NCBI GenBank assembly: GCA_018873225.1
Contig: JAEILZ010000005.1
Coordinates: 2,108,001-2,172,000 of the forward strand
DNA length: 64,000 nt
Origin: [Phialemoniopsis] sp. UDSM-2020
Taxonomy: Eukaryota; Ascomycota; Sordariomycetes; Thyridiales; Thyridiaceae
Direction of reading: 5' to 3'
This document shows positions 11,077-23,004 of this stretch, piece by piece. Numbering within the stretch: position 1 is the first letter of the stretch; each line of letters opens with the position of its first letter. Made by a program: the position numbers and the translations under genes. Below the pieces are notes generated by a model that had not been told where the DNA came from, ran no database searches, and saw nothing but the letters and a program-made list of their open reading frames with translations.

Positions 11077-12103
11077 ATGGGCAAATCGTGAGTTTTACCC
11101 TCGTCACTCAACAATCTTCACATTTTCCCTCCATCACCCCGCAGCCTGGTCTTGTGCCATGCGACCCGCGCGCCGCGCGGTCTCGAGGCCACGCCTTCCG
11201 GCCTGGGCAGCCAGATAACGACAAGGATGCACCGCAGTCGAGACAATGCGCAAAACGACAAGATCAATCTCTTACCTATCTCGTCCATTACCGTGCGATC
11301 CGGCAGGCTGGCTAACCGGGTTTGGTCCCTCTTTCCAGACAATCCAAGCTCTCCCAGGAGCAGCTGGCGGAGCTGCAAAAGTCGACGCATTTCGACAAGA
11401 AGGAGCTGCAGCAATGGTATAAGGGTACGTCTGATCCATTGCCCTTGCCCATCCTCAGCCGCGCGAACGTTATGCTTTTTACGGCCACGCGGCTCTGCAA
11501 GAGGAGTGGTTTCCTCCATCTCGTGTACTGATTACGTCTCATCCACCCAGGTTTCCTCAAGGATTGCCCCTCAGGCATGCTCTCCAAGGAGGAGTTCCAA
11601 AAGATCTACCGCCAGTTCTTCCCCTTTGGGGACCCGTCGTCATTCGCAGACTATGTCTTCAATGTGTTCGACAGCGACAAGTCCGGCACGATCGACTTTA
11701 AGGAGTTCATCTGCGCCCTGAGCGTTACGAGCCGCGGCAAGATGGAGGACAAGCTCGACTGGGCATTCCAGTTGTACGACATTGACGGCGACGGCAAGAT
11801 CAGCTACGACGAGATGCTGCAGATAGTAGAGGCAATCTACAAGATGGTACGTCCCCCTTTGCGCAAGACCCAGCTCTCTACCTTCTTGCCTCAGACTGCT
11901 GACAAATGCCGGCTGGGTTATAGGTTGGTTCAATGGTCAAGTTGCCAGAGGACGAAGATACCCCCGAGAAGCGCGTAAAGAAGATTTTCCGTATGATGGA
12001 CAAGGACGAAAACGGCAGCCTCGACATGGAGGAGTTCAAGGAGGGCAGCAAACGCGACGAGACCATTGTCTCGGCCCTCTCGCTCTACGACGGTCTGGTC
12101 TGA
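11077..12103 (+). CDS. NCS1: Neuronal calcium sensor 1 / frequenin (NCS-1/Frq1)
   Basis: Four exons: 11077-11087, 11339-11424, 11551-11846 and 11924-12103, with introns of 251, 126 and 77 bp. They join to a 190-residue protein, exactly the usual NCS-1 length. The first exon codes only MGK plus two bases of Ser4; after splicing the N-terminus is [13 protein letters not shown], a classic N-myristoylation signal at Gly2. EF-hand loops are clear: [12 protein letters not shown] (EF2), [12 protein letters not shown] (EF3) and [12 protein letters not shown] (EF4); EF1 is degenerate, as in the family. Frq1/NCS-1 binds calcium and activates phosphatidylinositol 4-kinase (Pik1) at the Golgi and plasma membrane. 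In filamentous fungi it is linked to calcium tolerance and growth. Confidence 0.95.
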
Positions 12104-12822
12104 TACGACCTTTAGACGACTCCTGGGTGAGAATCGCGGAGGAAGGCCAGGCTGCGAACAACGAAGTCACGAAAAACATGGGTAGGAGGAGGCGCTTTTT
12201 GGTTGTCGGATGGGAGGCGGACGCATGGGGGAATTGGACGGAAGGAGGTGAACCTGGCTTCGCACAGACGGTGTGTATCATTGTCTCGCCGTTGCGCACC
12301 ATGAGACCTTTGGCTGACTATCGGCATTGGCACGAATTCCTCTATCGTATATGTAGTCTTCATAGCACGTTATTACTCTCTTGACTTTTTGGTGCCACCA
12401 TCCGCAGGGTTTCGTGCTTGCATGGTGTCCCTCATTTGCGTGTATCAAGCTCTCTGAATACGGCTATGATGAAGCACTCATCCTGGGTACTGGTCAGTCC
12501 AAAGCTTAGGTAGTGGGATAATCCCAGGAGTAGAAACCCTCTCAACGTCACATACACGCATACGATGGTATTTGAAGTAATGGAGGTGTATTAGGACCCT
12601 AGCTGAGATCCTCTACCTACTTGTTGGAGACATGAGAAAAGCAGTATAGGATGGACTATCAAAAGGTATACAACTAAAGTACACACATAAGGATCTGGAA
12701 AAAGAAGAAATGTCCAGAAGCACATCAAAAACAAGTCGATTGTTCCTCGCAAAGCTCGCCCTGCATCAAAAGCAGCCCGCATACCATTCCCGCATCTCGT
12801 CGTTTCAAGTCAAAGTTTGACC
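12104..12822. other. Spacer between convergent genes
   Basis: 719 bp between the stops of NCS-1 (+) and the acyl-CoA synthetase (-). It should contain both 3' UTRs. No gene was recognised. Confidence 0.55.
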
Positions 12823-15081
12823 CTAGTTGCCGGCTGCAGCATAGGCCGCATCAACCTCCTTCTGGAACTTGTGCAGCAGTCCCCGGCGGTTCAGCTTCTG
12901 GGCGGCGGTGACGAGACCCTACAAAACACACGCTCTGGTCAGTCTCATAGTTTTCGAAACATGATGGTAAAGACAGAAAAACTGAAATGGGGAAAATTAA
13001 ACTCACGTTTTGGGGAGTCCACTCCTCGTCCGACAGAACCACGCCATCGATGATCTCAATGCCAGACAGACCGCCCGCCCGGCCGACGTTCTGCAGCTCC
13101 CTGAGCACAGCCTGCTGCACCTTCTTGTCGTGCACCAGCTGCTCGAGGCTCTTGTCCTCGCTGCCGGCGGGCGCCAGCTTCTTGAGCGCCGGCTCAGCGG
13201 GCACGATGATGGCAATGGGCTTGGACTTGTTGTTGTCGGCGTAGCAGCAGATGTTGGCGACGACGTGGGCCGACCGGTAGACCGACTCGAGCTTCTCGAG
13301 GGCAATGTACTCGCCGTTGAGCGTCTTGATGAGGTTCTTCTTGCGGTCGATGAGCTTGAGGTGGCCGTGGTTGTCCCACTCGCCAATGTCGCCCGTCTTG
13401 AACCAGCCGTCCTCGGTCAGGGCCTCCTTGGTCTCCTTCTCGTCGTTGTAGTAGCCGTCCATGACGGAGGGGCCGCGGATCCAGACCTCACCCTGGGGGT
13501 GGGGCTTGTTGGTAGCGTAATAGCCCGCGTCGGGGAAGTCGACGAGCTTAGCCTCGATGCAGGCGGGCATGGCACCGTGGGCGTGGGTCGTCCACTCGAG
13601 CGGGTTCTGCAGGGTGCCCATGGCCGTCGTCTCGGTGAGACCGTAGCCGATAATCATGGGGCAGATGGCCATCGAGATGAAGCGCTGCGTCTCCTTAGCC
13701 ACAGGGCCACCGCCGTTCATGCACAGCTTCAAGCGGCCACCGGTTGCCTCCTTGATCTTCTTGAAGACCACAGCGTCGAGGACGCCAGAGCCCGGCAGGC
13801 CGGAGCCCATCAGGCCATTCTTGGCCCACAGCGCAGTCCAAAAGAGCGAGCGGACAATGGGGCTACCTGCGTTGACCTTGGCGATAATGCCCTTCTTCAC
13901 TGTCTCCCATACAGCGGGAACACCGACCAGAATAGACGGCTTGAATTCCCTGATATCGCCGTTGCAGTTTCGGACCGAGTTGTCAGACAAAGTCTTGGGG
14001 TTTCCGTAGCCCATAGTGGCGCCCCAAAAAATGGCGGCGTTCTCGAAAACGAACTCGAGGATGTGGGCGGCGGGTAGATAGGTCAGGAGGCCGTCGCCGG
14101 GGCCGATGAATGGTTGCACAACAACGCTGACACCAGCGACTATTGGCGAGGAAATCTAGTTAGTGATTGCTTCATGTCGTACGGGAGCGCCCAGGGCTCG
14201 GTTAACTTACCAGCAGCGACAACAGACTTGTGCTTCAGCGGCACACCCTTCGGAGTACCGGTCGACCCAGACGTGTACATGATGCCGCACAGGTCTTCCG
14301 GCTGGGGAGGGACAGGGTCAACCATGTTCTCCTCGCCGAGCTTCCGAAGCTCCTCAAAGTTCAGGACGGTGATGTGGGGGTAGGAGGCCTTGAGCTGGTC
14401 GATGTGCTCCTGCTTGGCCTGGTTCTGGTTGTTCCAGACGACGAACTTGATCTCGGTAGCGTCCTTGAGGACGTTGCCCAGGGTGGGCAGTAGGTGGGGG
14501 TCGAGGAAGATGCACTTGGCCTTGGTGGCTACCATGGAGTGCTTGAGGCCCTCCTGGCCGAGAGTGTCGTAGGCGGTGACGATGGGCATGGTTTGGGTGC
14601 CGGCGCCGTGCGTCATGGCGAGCCAGTTCTGGCTCGTGGCGGCGTAGACGTGGACGCGGTCGTATTTCTCGAGGCCGAGCTTGCGCAGACCGGAGCCGAT
14701 CTCCATGGTGAGCTTCTCATACTCGTAGTAGTTGATGTACTCGTAGCCACTCAGCTCGAAGAAAGTCCATTGCTTGTCAACCTCGCGCTCTTGGCCGTCG
14801 ACCATCTTCTTGACCTTCTTCGTCTCCTGGTGGGTGCGCAGCAGCTTGCGCGAGCCCATGCACTTTGCGTTGCCATACTTCTCGACGGAAGCCTTGACGA
14901 GCTCGTAGACAGTCGAGATGTTGGGCGCGGGCTTGACAAAGAGTTCGTCCTTGGCTATGGGGTGGCGGCGGATAGGCGTCTCGCCCTTGACGGGTTGTTG
15001 ACCTGGGACCTCGACGGAAAAGGGTGGCTTGGCAGACAGCTTGGGCACGAGGTGCAGGTTTTGCATGGTGGGAGCCGCCAT
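12823..15081 (-). CDS. Long-chain fatty acid--CoA ligase (Faa1-type acyl-CoA synthetase)
   Basis: Three exons on the minus strand: 15081-14211, 14139-13007 and 12918-12823. The introns are 71 bp (14140-14210) and 88 bp (12919-13006). The product is about 699 residues, the normal size for Faa1/Faa4-type enzymes. The adenylation-family signatures are intact: the AMP-binding P-loop MYTSGSTGTPKG, the YGLTETTAMG motif, GWFKTGDIGEW, and the FACS-type LIDRKKNLIKTLNGEYIALE motif carrying the catalytic lysine region. The last exon gives a short tail beginning GLVTAAQKLNRRG; reading through its intron instead would give an unrelated tail, so the intron is well supported. The enzyme activates long-chain fatty acids to acyl-CoA using ATP, feeding lipid synthesis, beta-oxidation and protein acylation. 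It most resembles the Faa1/Faa4 group, but the exact paralogue is not settled. Confidence 0.93.
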
Positions 15082-16878
15082 CTTTGCGTCGCGCTGTGTG
15101 TTGAGTTCCTATTTGTAGGAGAGCTGTCGCAAGAAAAGTGAAATCTGTACTGTCTTGAGGCAGTAGACCACGAGGCGCGGCGCGGGATCGAGCTCGGCCT
15201 GGAGCTTTTTTGAGGGGTTGGTTGGGGGAGGAGCTGGAGCTAAGCTAGAAGCTTAAAGATGTTGACAGTAAGGGAGTTTAGGTGGGCACCGTCTCAGACA
15301 GCAGGCAACTAGACTAGTATGGGGATTTGCGGAGGTCGGGTCGCGCAGAGGACGGCGAGGAGGGTAAAAAATTTAACAACCAGAGACTTGACGCAACAGG
15401 GCGACTGACAAGAATGAAAGAGTTGAGGAGGAAATGAGAGAGGGAAGGGGATGCAGTCGAGGAAGGGTTGTTGTCGGTAATTTAGACTGTTATTATGGGT
15501 GTAATCGACCATCACCACTACTCCCCATGCAGCCTTAGCAGGTACCACTCCGTACTCTCTGGGCTTGGCCTGGGGGAACATGGCACACACTGGGACACAC
15601 TGGACACACTCAGGCCCGCACCAGGTAACTAAAAACCCTCTCCCGCGTCATTTTGCCTTGCTGGCTGGGGTACCAGAGGACGCATACCCACAAGTCGACA
15701 GGTAGAGGCCACAGCAACCCATGGAACCCCAGCCATGAAGCCATTGCAAAAGGGGTAAAGGCGCGCCCAGGCCCAGGTATGCACCGACATGCATCTCGGG
15801 CCACATCCAGTAAGCAGCCAAGTCCAATCCCTGGCTTTCGATAGGGCCGTGGGAGAGACGGGTTTAGCTTGTTGGACGTAGATGCTTGGATACGGATACC
15901 TTCTTCACCCTGTCTTGCCCCCCCCTGCCTGGAGATCGTTTGCCTCCTCCTAATTCCTCCTAAATCTTGCGCATTGATCACAGGTCCTCACTCGGTACTT
16001 AGAGTACTCCACCAGCGTTGCCTATCAAGTGCTAATAAAGGCAAACCCCGCCCAAGGTGATGGAATCGCCAAAGACGAGGCCATGTCGAGAAGTGGAATA
16101 GGTACGTACGAAGTAGTTAGCTTGGTAGCGCAGGCTAGAGGTGCATCAGGTGCCTGCAGTCCAAGACTAGTGCTCGTCTACAGGTGCCAATTTGGACGGC
16201 GCAGGCCAATTTACAACCCGTCTTTCACTCCCCAACACCAACAAGACCGGATACAAGTCTATCCTCCCATCCCCGGTTTGCCTCTTGGCAGAAAGCCACC
16301 GTTGTCCATCGTGACTGGTATTCCAAGACCACGCCCAGAAACGGCTGAGTTGGAGCTGGCTTTTTGTCCTTTGCACTGCCATTCTTGTATCTTTGCCACC
16401 TGCCACCTCGTCCACTGACAACTGCTCAACCCCCCAACCATCAAATTCCCAACCCGGGCGGACCAACCTTCTTAACCCCGGCTTCCGCCACCCGGTCCAG
16501 GAGCCGCGCACTACCGGTCGGATCCCTCGGTGCGCTACGCAGACACCGTTGGGACAGGCTGTCATTAATCTAGGCCTACTTACACCGATTTCAGCCTCCG
16601 TCTTACCTCATAGACGTGCGTCTCTCGATCAGAACCCAACGGTTGGTAATCCTCTCTCCGTCTCTCCATTACTTACGGATATTGAGCACGCTGGACGTGT
16701 GTATTTGGGATGATCAGAGCACATACTCCAAGATTTACTGATGTGACATTGTCAGCAACACCAGGAGGACTTACACTTTCGCTACTACTGATTCAGAATG
16801 GAGAGATAGGCTAACGACCAACATAAAATTGTAGAAAAGCTAGCACCTTGAATATGCATGTAGCATCAATCCACTGCC
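15082..16878. other. Divergent spacer
   Basis: 1.8 kb between the start of the acyl-CoA synthetase (-) and of the Rkm5-type gene (+). It contains a small direct repeat of a GACACACTG-like unit at about 15584-15611 and otherwise unremarkable sequence. Several short open frames lack coding character. No gene was recognised. Confidence 0.45.
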
Positions 16879-17951
16879 ATGAGCCTAGATGCCTTCGTTC
16901 AACTTCTCGGTCCTGAGATTGAGGATCCGGACGAAGGTTAGTCAGTGGTAGAAATCGCCTGCCAGATTTCGATCGCCATGGCTGACATGATTCATAACTC
17001 CCGGTGAAAAGAAACCTTTGTCCTCTTCTCCCAAGAAATACCCTCCGGTAACCTGGGATTCATAGATCCCAAGGCTACGGCACTTGAGCTCACCATTGCC
17101 GGCCGGGACTTGACCATCCACCAGTCCCCGGCTGTTCTATCCTCCAACCGCCCCGGCGGAACGACAGGGGCAGGTATGTGTTGCTCCAGTCTGCGCGGCC
17201 GCGCTCCCCCTTCTCGTTGTCCATGTCTGACATAAGACAATTTCCAAAAGTTGTATGGAAAGTCACGCCCGTATTCGCAGAGTGGGTAGCCTCTCCGAGC
17301 AATATCCTCTTCAGGGCTGGCGTCCTGTCGAGCCGCTCCGCCGTCCTCGAGCTCGGATGCGGCATCTCGGCTGTCGTGGGCCTGACCCTGGCCCCGTCCG
17401 TGGCGCGGTACGTCCTCACCGACCAGCCCTACGTCGCCAGGCTTGTGGAGCAGAACCTCGACGAGAATAGGGATGCCTGCTTCCCGGCGGCGCCCGCGAT
17501 GAAACCATCCTCAAGGAGCCGCGCCAAGGCTGCACAGCAGCACACGGCTCCGTTCGGCGACAGGATTCGTTTCGTACCTCTCGACTGGGAGACCGACGAG
17601 GTGACGGCCGCGACCCTGCTCGGCTCGTCGTCGACGAATGGCGACGGTTTCGACGCCGTCATTGCATGCGACTGCATCTACAACGAGGCCCTCATTACCC
17701 CACTGGTACAGACATGCGTAGATGTCTGCAAGCTAAAGGAATCTGGGCGAGAAATAGGTACCAATACGCCCACGTTATGCATTGTGGCTCAGCAGCTGCG
17801 AGACTCGGAGGTCTTTGAGGCATGGGTCCAACGCTTCCACGAGGCTTTTCACGTATGGAGAGTGCCCGACACAGAGTTACCAGATCGGCTTGGCTCCGGC
17901 TCAGGGTTCGCTGTTCACGTAGGGATGCTGCGGGACAGCAAAGTGTCATAA
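16879..17951 (+). CDS. RKM5: Rkm5-type ribosomal lysine N-methyltransferase
   Basis: Three exons: 16879-16936, 17012-17173 and 17251-17951, with introns of 75 and 77 bp; about 306 residues. The family hallmarks appear only after joining the exons: an N-terminal segment with DPKATALELTIAGRDLTI, then GGTTGAVVWKVTP (the conserved Trp ahead of the SAM fold), motif I VLELGCGISAVVG, and the post-motif I DQPY. Later comes a DAVIACDCIYNEALITP stretch, the D/N-x-x-Y-type motif of METTL21-like seven-beta-strand methyltransferases. In yeast, Rkm5 monomethylates ribosomal protein uL1 (Rpl1ab); the substrate here is inferred. A polypurine tract follows the stop, and a JmjC gene lies 381 bp downstream on the same strand. 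Confidence 0.85.
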
Positions 17952-18001
17952 CAGAGTAGTATCGGATTTTCCTGAGCTGGAAGTTTCGGCCTGTCCATGA
18001 A

Positions 18002-18133
18002 TGAAAGAGAAAAGAAAAGAAGGAAAAGCAAGGGAGAAAAGAAAAAGAAAAGACCAAGAAAAAGGAAAGAAGAAAGAAAAAAGAACTGAGGAGAAAAAAA
18101 AGAGAGAATAATGAATTAAAGAAAAAGGAAATA
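18002..18133. repeat. Polypurine tract
   Basis: About 130 bases consisting almost only of A and G (GAAAAG, AAAGGAAAG units) lie 50 bp after the Rkm5-type stop, inside the spacer before the JmjC gene. It is a simple-sequence feature that could act as a nucleosome-depleted or termination region; that role is not shown. Confidence 0.75.
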
Positions 18134-18332
18134 CAATAACGTGAGCTTCAAACTCACTCCCTACTTGACGTACTTGGTAAAGCAGTGGTAAGGGCGAGAG
18201 TTGGGGATGGGGCTGGCCGCTAAGTCTTATCGATTGCCCATCGGGGCGGAACCTAGTGCTTTGTTACCTTTCGCAAACCCAAGCTCCATACAATGTTTTG
18301 CCAGCTATAGGCATAGCACGAGCTAATCGAGC

Positions 18333-19790
18333 ATGGGACAATGTCCCGATCTGTCTTGCAAGCAGTTGTGCGCCGCGTGCGCTGCGGCCGCCCAGCAGAT
18401 TGCCCGCGACTGTGGCCTGGATGATCATGGTGCGGTGGTAAACGATTCCCCGACAGAGGGGCCTTTGGCAGGATGTGGTGCGTCGATGGTCACCACTATC
18501 GGCAACCTGGCGGCCAAGGTACTTGCCTTGTACCGCAGCACCCAGGGAGCAGCGACTGAAGATACAGATCGAGACATTTCAGATGAGCTCGACGGACTGA
18601 TTTCGACTTCGTACACCAAGTTCTACGAGTACCTCTCAGGGGGGCTGCCACATTGTTGGAGACAGATGTACACAGACGCAAGCATTCTCAAGTTTGCTTT
18701 TCTGTTCTACGTCCGCTCCACCGCTACGTTGTCTAGTGAAGATGGCAAGAGTTCAAGGAGCGCAGACATTGATACGCTGATCAAACCTCTCGATCTAGCC
18801 CTCATACTGGCTGGCGGAGCTGGAGAGAAACGGGGCATCACCTGGATACATCAGTCTCTTGCATTGCTCCATGAGACATGGCAACACCACTCGGGGCAGC
18901 GCAAGAACACTGAGCAGAGCGAAAACTGGCAAAGCCAGACTTGTTTTTCAATTGCACAGCTATTTACTCCGCCCATCACCAAGCCTATCGAAAGGGTTCG
19001 GCCACTGCCCATGTTCGAATTCCAGAAGTACCTCGACGATGCTAGCTTCTGCCCCAAACCTTTGATCATAACACACCTCTTGGATGACTGGCCGGCTTAC
19101 ACTACTCGCCCCTGGAAGTGTCCCACCTATCTTCTGTCACGGACGTTCGAGGGACGTCGACTCGTTCCCATCGAGATTGGACGGAGCTACGTCGATGCCG
19201 GTTGGGACCAGGAAATCATGCCTTTCGGTGATTTCCTCGCCAGCAAAATCATACAGCCAAGCCCCAGTCGCGAAAAGACAGGGTATTTGGCCCAACATGC
19301 TCTTTTCCGGCAGTTGCCGCAGCTGCGCGACGACATCTCCGTCCCGGACTACTGCTACACGGCCCCACCTCCGCATCCGGACCCGGCCCAGCGCCGATCG
19401 GAGCTCGAGGAGCCGCTCGTCAATGCTTGGCTCGGACCCGCCGGGACCATCACCCCGCTGCACACCGACCCGTACCACAACCTGCTCGCCCAAGTCGTCG
19501 GCACAAAGTACGTTCGACTGTACGCGCCCGCAGAAGGCGCGAAAATGCAGGCCAGGGGCGAGGAAAACGGCGTGAGCATGCACAACACGAGCGCTGTCGA
19601 CGTCGGCGCCCTAGAGGGCTGGGACGGCAAAGCTAGCCAGGTCGAGAGCGACGATTTCGCGGCATTTAGGGACTTACCATTCGTCGACTGCATTCTTGAA
19701 CCAGGGGACACGCTTTACATACCCGTTGGCTGGTGGCATTATGTCAGAAGCTTGAGCGTCAGCTTCAGTGTTAGTTTCTGGTGGAATTGA
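18333..19790 (+). CDS. JmjC-domain protein of the JMJD5/KDM8 (cupin-8) type
   Basis: A single-exon gene of 485 residues. The N-terminal half is helical with a Cys-rich start. The C-terminal half is a cupin-8/JmjC fold beginning about residue 225 (PMFEFQKYL, then PLIITHLLDDWPA). The iron site is complete: His377 and Asp379 in PLHTDPYHNLL and His469 in VGWWHYV, with a terminal SVSFWWN strand. This arrangement matches JMJD5, a 2-oxoglutarate- and Fe(II)-dependent enzyme reported as an arginyl hydroxylase (C3-hydroxylation), with histone demethylase or protease activity also claimed. The fungal substrate is not known. The ATG at 18333 is the first in frame that gives a plausible N-terminus. Confidence 0.88.
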   Translation: MGQCPDLSCKQLCAACAAAAQQIARDCGLDDHGAVVNDSPTEGPLAGCGASMVTTIGNLAAKVLALYRSTQGAATEDTDRDISDELDGLISTSYTKFYEYLSGGLPHCWRQMYTDASILKFAFLFYVRSTATLSSEDGKSSRSADIDTLIKPLDLALILAGGAGEKRGITWIHQSLALLHETWQHHSGQRKNTEQSENWQSQTCFSIAQLFTPPITKPIERVRPLPMFEFQKYLDDASFCPKPLIITHLLDDWPAYTTRPWKCPTYLLSRTFEGRRLVPIEIGRSYVDAGWDQEIMPFGDFLASKIIQPSPSREKTGYLAQHALFRQLPQLRDDISVPDYCYTAPPPHPDPAQRRSELEEPLVNAWLGPAGTITPLHTDPYHNLLAQVVGTKYVRLYAPAEGAKMQARGEENGVSMHNTSAVDVGALEGWDGKASQVESDDFAAFRDLPFVDCILEPGDTLYIPVGWWHYVRSLSVSFSVSFWWN

Positions 19791-20149
19791 ATCAATTGAC
19801 ACATTTCATATAAATACTTCATGCATACAGGATAACTCTTGTAAGCCAGCTCGTATTTCAGACAGCCTCCTTAGCCCAATCATGCCTCGTACTGATGATG
19901 GAAAACCCTATGTATCTTCTTTCGCAAATGCGCCTCACACTTGCGCCAAACAAGATGCCTTAAACTCAAAAACGCCAGAGCTACTGCCAGAATATGTCGA
20001 GGAGGGGGTGTGAAGAACGTCAGAACGCGAGAAAATGAAACAGCCGTCATGTCGTCCACCATCTCCCTTGCCAAGAAAGCACAGCCAAGCACCCAACCGT
20101 TGTCCAGATCATCATCGTAAAGCCGAAGGTTCTCCCTCTTCCCAATCAT
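19791..20149. other. Spacer between convergent genes
   Basis: 359 bp between the stops of the JmjC gene (+) and CDC45 (-). Nothing beyond expected 3' UTR sequence was seen. Confidence 0.55.
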
Positions 20150-22861
20150 CTAGCCAACGACAGCCTTCATACTCAAGCTCTCCAAGAAGCCAGTCAGGTC
20201 CTCCTTCTTGACCTCGACGACACAGTGCTCAAAGCTGTCGATCCGAACCCGGGCGTTGGTCTCCGCCACAACATCTTGGAAGGCCGTGCCGAACCGGTTC
20301 AGGCCGTAACCCCTGTCCTTCTCACCGCTGAGCAGGTCCTCGTCGTCTGATTCCGAGTCCGAGTCGGACCCGTCGGATGCCTCCGACTCCGACTCCTCGT
20401 CTTCGTCCTCGTTCGCATCATCGCCACGCTCGCGTCGCGCGGCGGCGGCAGCAGCCTTCCTCTCCTCCTTGGCCGCCTGCCGTGCGCGTCTCCTGTCGTC
20501 CTGGAGCTTGTTCTTCTTTTCTCGCTCCTCCTGTCGCTTGCGCGCCGCCTCGCGGCTCTGGGAGAGAGCGTCCGGTCCTCCGCCGCCGCCGGTGCCGACG
20601 ACAACGTACACGCCTCGCTTCTCATCCATGCTGGCTACGACGAGTGGCGTACCGCGGCCGCCATGGGCGAGCCGACCTCCAGTGGCGTCCTTTTCCTGCT
20701 CGGCAAGAGCCTCGCCGATCCAGAGGGCCAACTTGGTCAGAGCGCCTGGATGGACAAAGACGGCGGCCTCCGGGCCTTCCTTGACGACACACATGCGGAA
20801 GGCTCGTAGGTGGGTGATCTGCTTCTTCTTCATTATCGTAGTGCCCGTATTGAAGATGGCCCGATGGAGAAACTGGGCTGTGGGTAGACCGGCTTTGAGG
20901 GACTCGATGCTGTTCAGGGGTTAGTTGGACTGTTGGCGTCGACGACTTTTAGGGGAAACTCACTCCTCCAAGGCATCATAGGCTTCCCAGAAGCGAGGCA
21001 GCCATTCTTCCCTCTGGATATCCGCATAGTCACCGTTGACGTCCTGGGTTGATTGTGAGGCATTCTCAACGACACCTGCCTCGGTAGCCGCGGCTTTGCC
21101 AACCTCGAGCAGGGCGCCGATAACGACGCCTACATCCTGAGCACTCAACGTCGCACGCCAGCCCCAGCTACGGACGAAGCCCCATCCGTCTTTGGCTCCG
21201 CCACGGTCCTTGCCATCTGTATCAATCGTCGGGACCATCTCGTCCAGATTGTACAGTGACGCATACTTGAGCAGCTTGATACGCAGCTCCCTCTTCAGCA
21301 TCATGTCCATGTGCGAGTAGCTCTGCCGACACTGGACGAGACTAACGCCCATCTTGGCGAAGAGCTTGTGCAGGCGCTTGAGGCCCGTCTCGCTCCACAT
21401 CTTGAGCCGGGAGAAAAGGTAGGGAGAGTGCAGCATGCTATCGTATAGACTCCAGTGGCGGATGAGCAAAAATTTGGGCTCGGGAGATAGCCGGATGCTC
21501 GTGTCCTCGGGGCTGCGTGCTGTGGTCGGTATGATGCCGGTGAGCTCGGGGGTCACCCGGCCGCTATTGTTGCCCACCTCGGGCGGATTCAGGCGCCGAA
21601 CTTCGTCACGGAGCAACTGCCGAATGCGGGCTCCCCGCATGCCCATCCAGCCGGAGGAGCGGCTCTCAGCCGCCCGGACGGGTACCGCAGTACCGGCAGA
21701 AGACCGGCCGTAAAGCTCCATCGATGTGACACCGACGATGCTCAGCCAAAGTAGGTCGTTGTCTTCCCGGCCGAGTTCAGAAGCTAGGGAATAGATCATG
21801 GAGGATATCGGCTCCGAATAGGACGTGCCCATCCTGTAGTACTTGCGTAGTACGCCCTCGTTCTCGCGGCGCAGTCTGAGTAGGCGTCGTCTCAAAGTGC
21901 GCGCGGAGGGTGCCTTGGGGGGCTGAGCGCCGGATGGCGGGTCAGCAGGGTCACTCGAGGAGAACACTGCAGGGTCTTGCAGCGAAAGAAGGCCTCTCTG
22001 TGCCGGCCTTCTGGGCGAGTCCGGTATGGGGCTCGACTAAGTGAATGTTAGTATATGTACATGCTGCCAGAGATTTTGATGAAGGGATCTTACAGAATTA
22101 CTGCGCCGCCTCTGATGAGGCCGATCATCGTCCTCACTATCATCTTCCTCGTCCATGTCAGACCATGATTTCCTCTTCTGGCCGGCATGCGCCAAAGGCG
22201 CGTCGTTCTCTTCGCCTTCGCTCTCCGAATCGCTATCATCGAGGTCCTCGCCATTGTCGTCAACCTCGGGCATGTCGACTAGGGCTAGATACGCGCCCTT
22301 CTCCTTGTCGAGCTCATCCTCAATGTCACCGTCGTCGAAAACCACAATACCGCCTTTGCCAGGCTTATATGGCCGGTCAATCCGGCCGCCCGAGATACCT
22401 GCAGGCGTCCGAGCCTGAAAGCCCTGTGCACTCTCCGTCTCAGGCTCCAATGGGAAGCCACCAAACACATTGCCCAAGTTCCACGGTCGGTGCGAGTCAA
22501 TGACCCAGACCTCGACACCACCGAAAGTGGTCTCGTCGTCCTCCGACTCGACTCCGAGGACTGTTCCGAGGTCGACCATGCCGCCGACTCCAAGGCATAC
22601 CACCACACCGCCGGCGCCACCGCGCGTCTCCATCATGGGGGAGACAAGCTCCCTGCCGACGCGTTCGAGGTCGGCATAGCCTGCGACGGGCTGGATCTTG
22701 TGGGGGATGTAGTCATGCTTGAGAAGGCGCGTGAGAATGCGGCAGGCACATAGTGCATCGGGCTCGAGGGCGACGAGGATCAAGACGGGAGGCGACAGCG
22801 GGTGGCGCGTGTTCTGCAGGTGCAGATAGAGCTTGGATATTAGGGACCGTGGTAGATACAT
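20150..22861 (-). CDS. CDC45: DNA replication initiation factor Cdc45
   Basis: Three exons on the minus strand: 22861-22094, 22036-20964 and 20909-20150, with introns of 57 and 54 bp; about 866 residues. The N-terminus MYLPRSLISKLYLHL and the following LILVALEPDALCACRILTRLLK segment are typical of Cdc45 and its DHH-phosphatase-like fold, as is VEVWVIDSHRPWNLGNVFG. An acidic low-complexity insert (DDSDSESEGEEND, DEEDDSEDDD) follows, then a KYYRMGTSYSEPISSMIYSLA motif and a C-terminal Lys/Arg/Glu-rich helix with a second acidic stretch. Cdc45 joins MCM2-7 and GINS in the CMG helicase at replication forks. Two MluI cell-cycle boxes lie upstream (22878 and 22999), which fits G1/S expression. The protein is longer than yeast Cdc45 because of the acidic and coiled inserts. 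Confidence 0.94.
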
Positions 22862-22877
22862 GGCTACTGGAGTCTGG

Positions 22878-22883
22878 ACGCGT
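22878..22883. promoter_or_regulatory. MluI cell-cycle box (ACGCGT) upstream of CDC45
   Basis: A palindromic ACGCGT 16 bases before the CDC45 ATG. In yeasts this is the binding core of MBF (Mbp1/Res-Swi6/Cdc10), the G1/S activator of replication genes. Being so close to the ATG it may lie in the 5' UTR; use as a promoter element is inferred. Confidence 0.5.
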
Positions 22884-22998
22884 AAAGGTAAGTTCCTTGA
22901 GGCCGCATGGGGTGCTGTTGTCGCGAGATCGGCTCTGGTGTTCTTGGGTGCTGAACTGGACCGTGAGAGGCGCTCGAGGTCGGATCAATTTCGCGGGC

Positions 22999-23004
22999 AC
23001 GCGT
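22999..23004. promoter_or_regulatory. Second MluI cell-cycle box upstream of CDC45
   Basis: ACGCGT about 138 bases upstream of the CDC45 start, a typical promoter distance, followed by a near-match ACGCGC at about 23022. Binding by MBF is inferred from motif and gene function. Confidence 0.55.

Noticed and set aside
13010..14077. 355-codon plus-strand open frame opposite the acyl-CoA synthetase
   Set aside because: It is antisense to a strongly conserved enzyme, is rich in Val/Leu/Asp from mirrored GC-rich codons, and has no domain.
18140..18175. Small GAG-loop-CTC hairpin resembling part of a tRNA
   Set aside because: Only one stem forms; no cloverleaf is possible.
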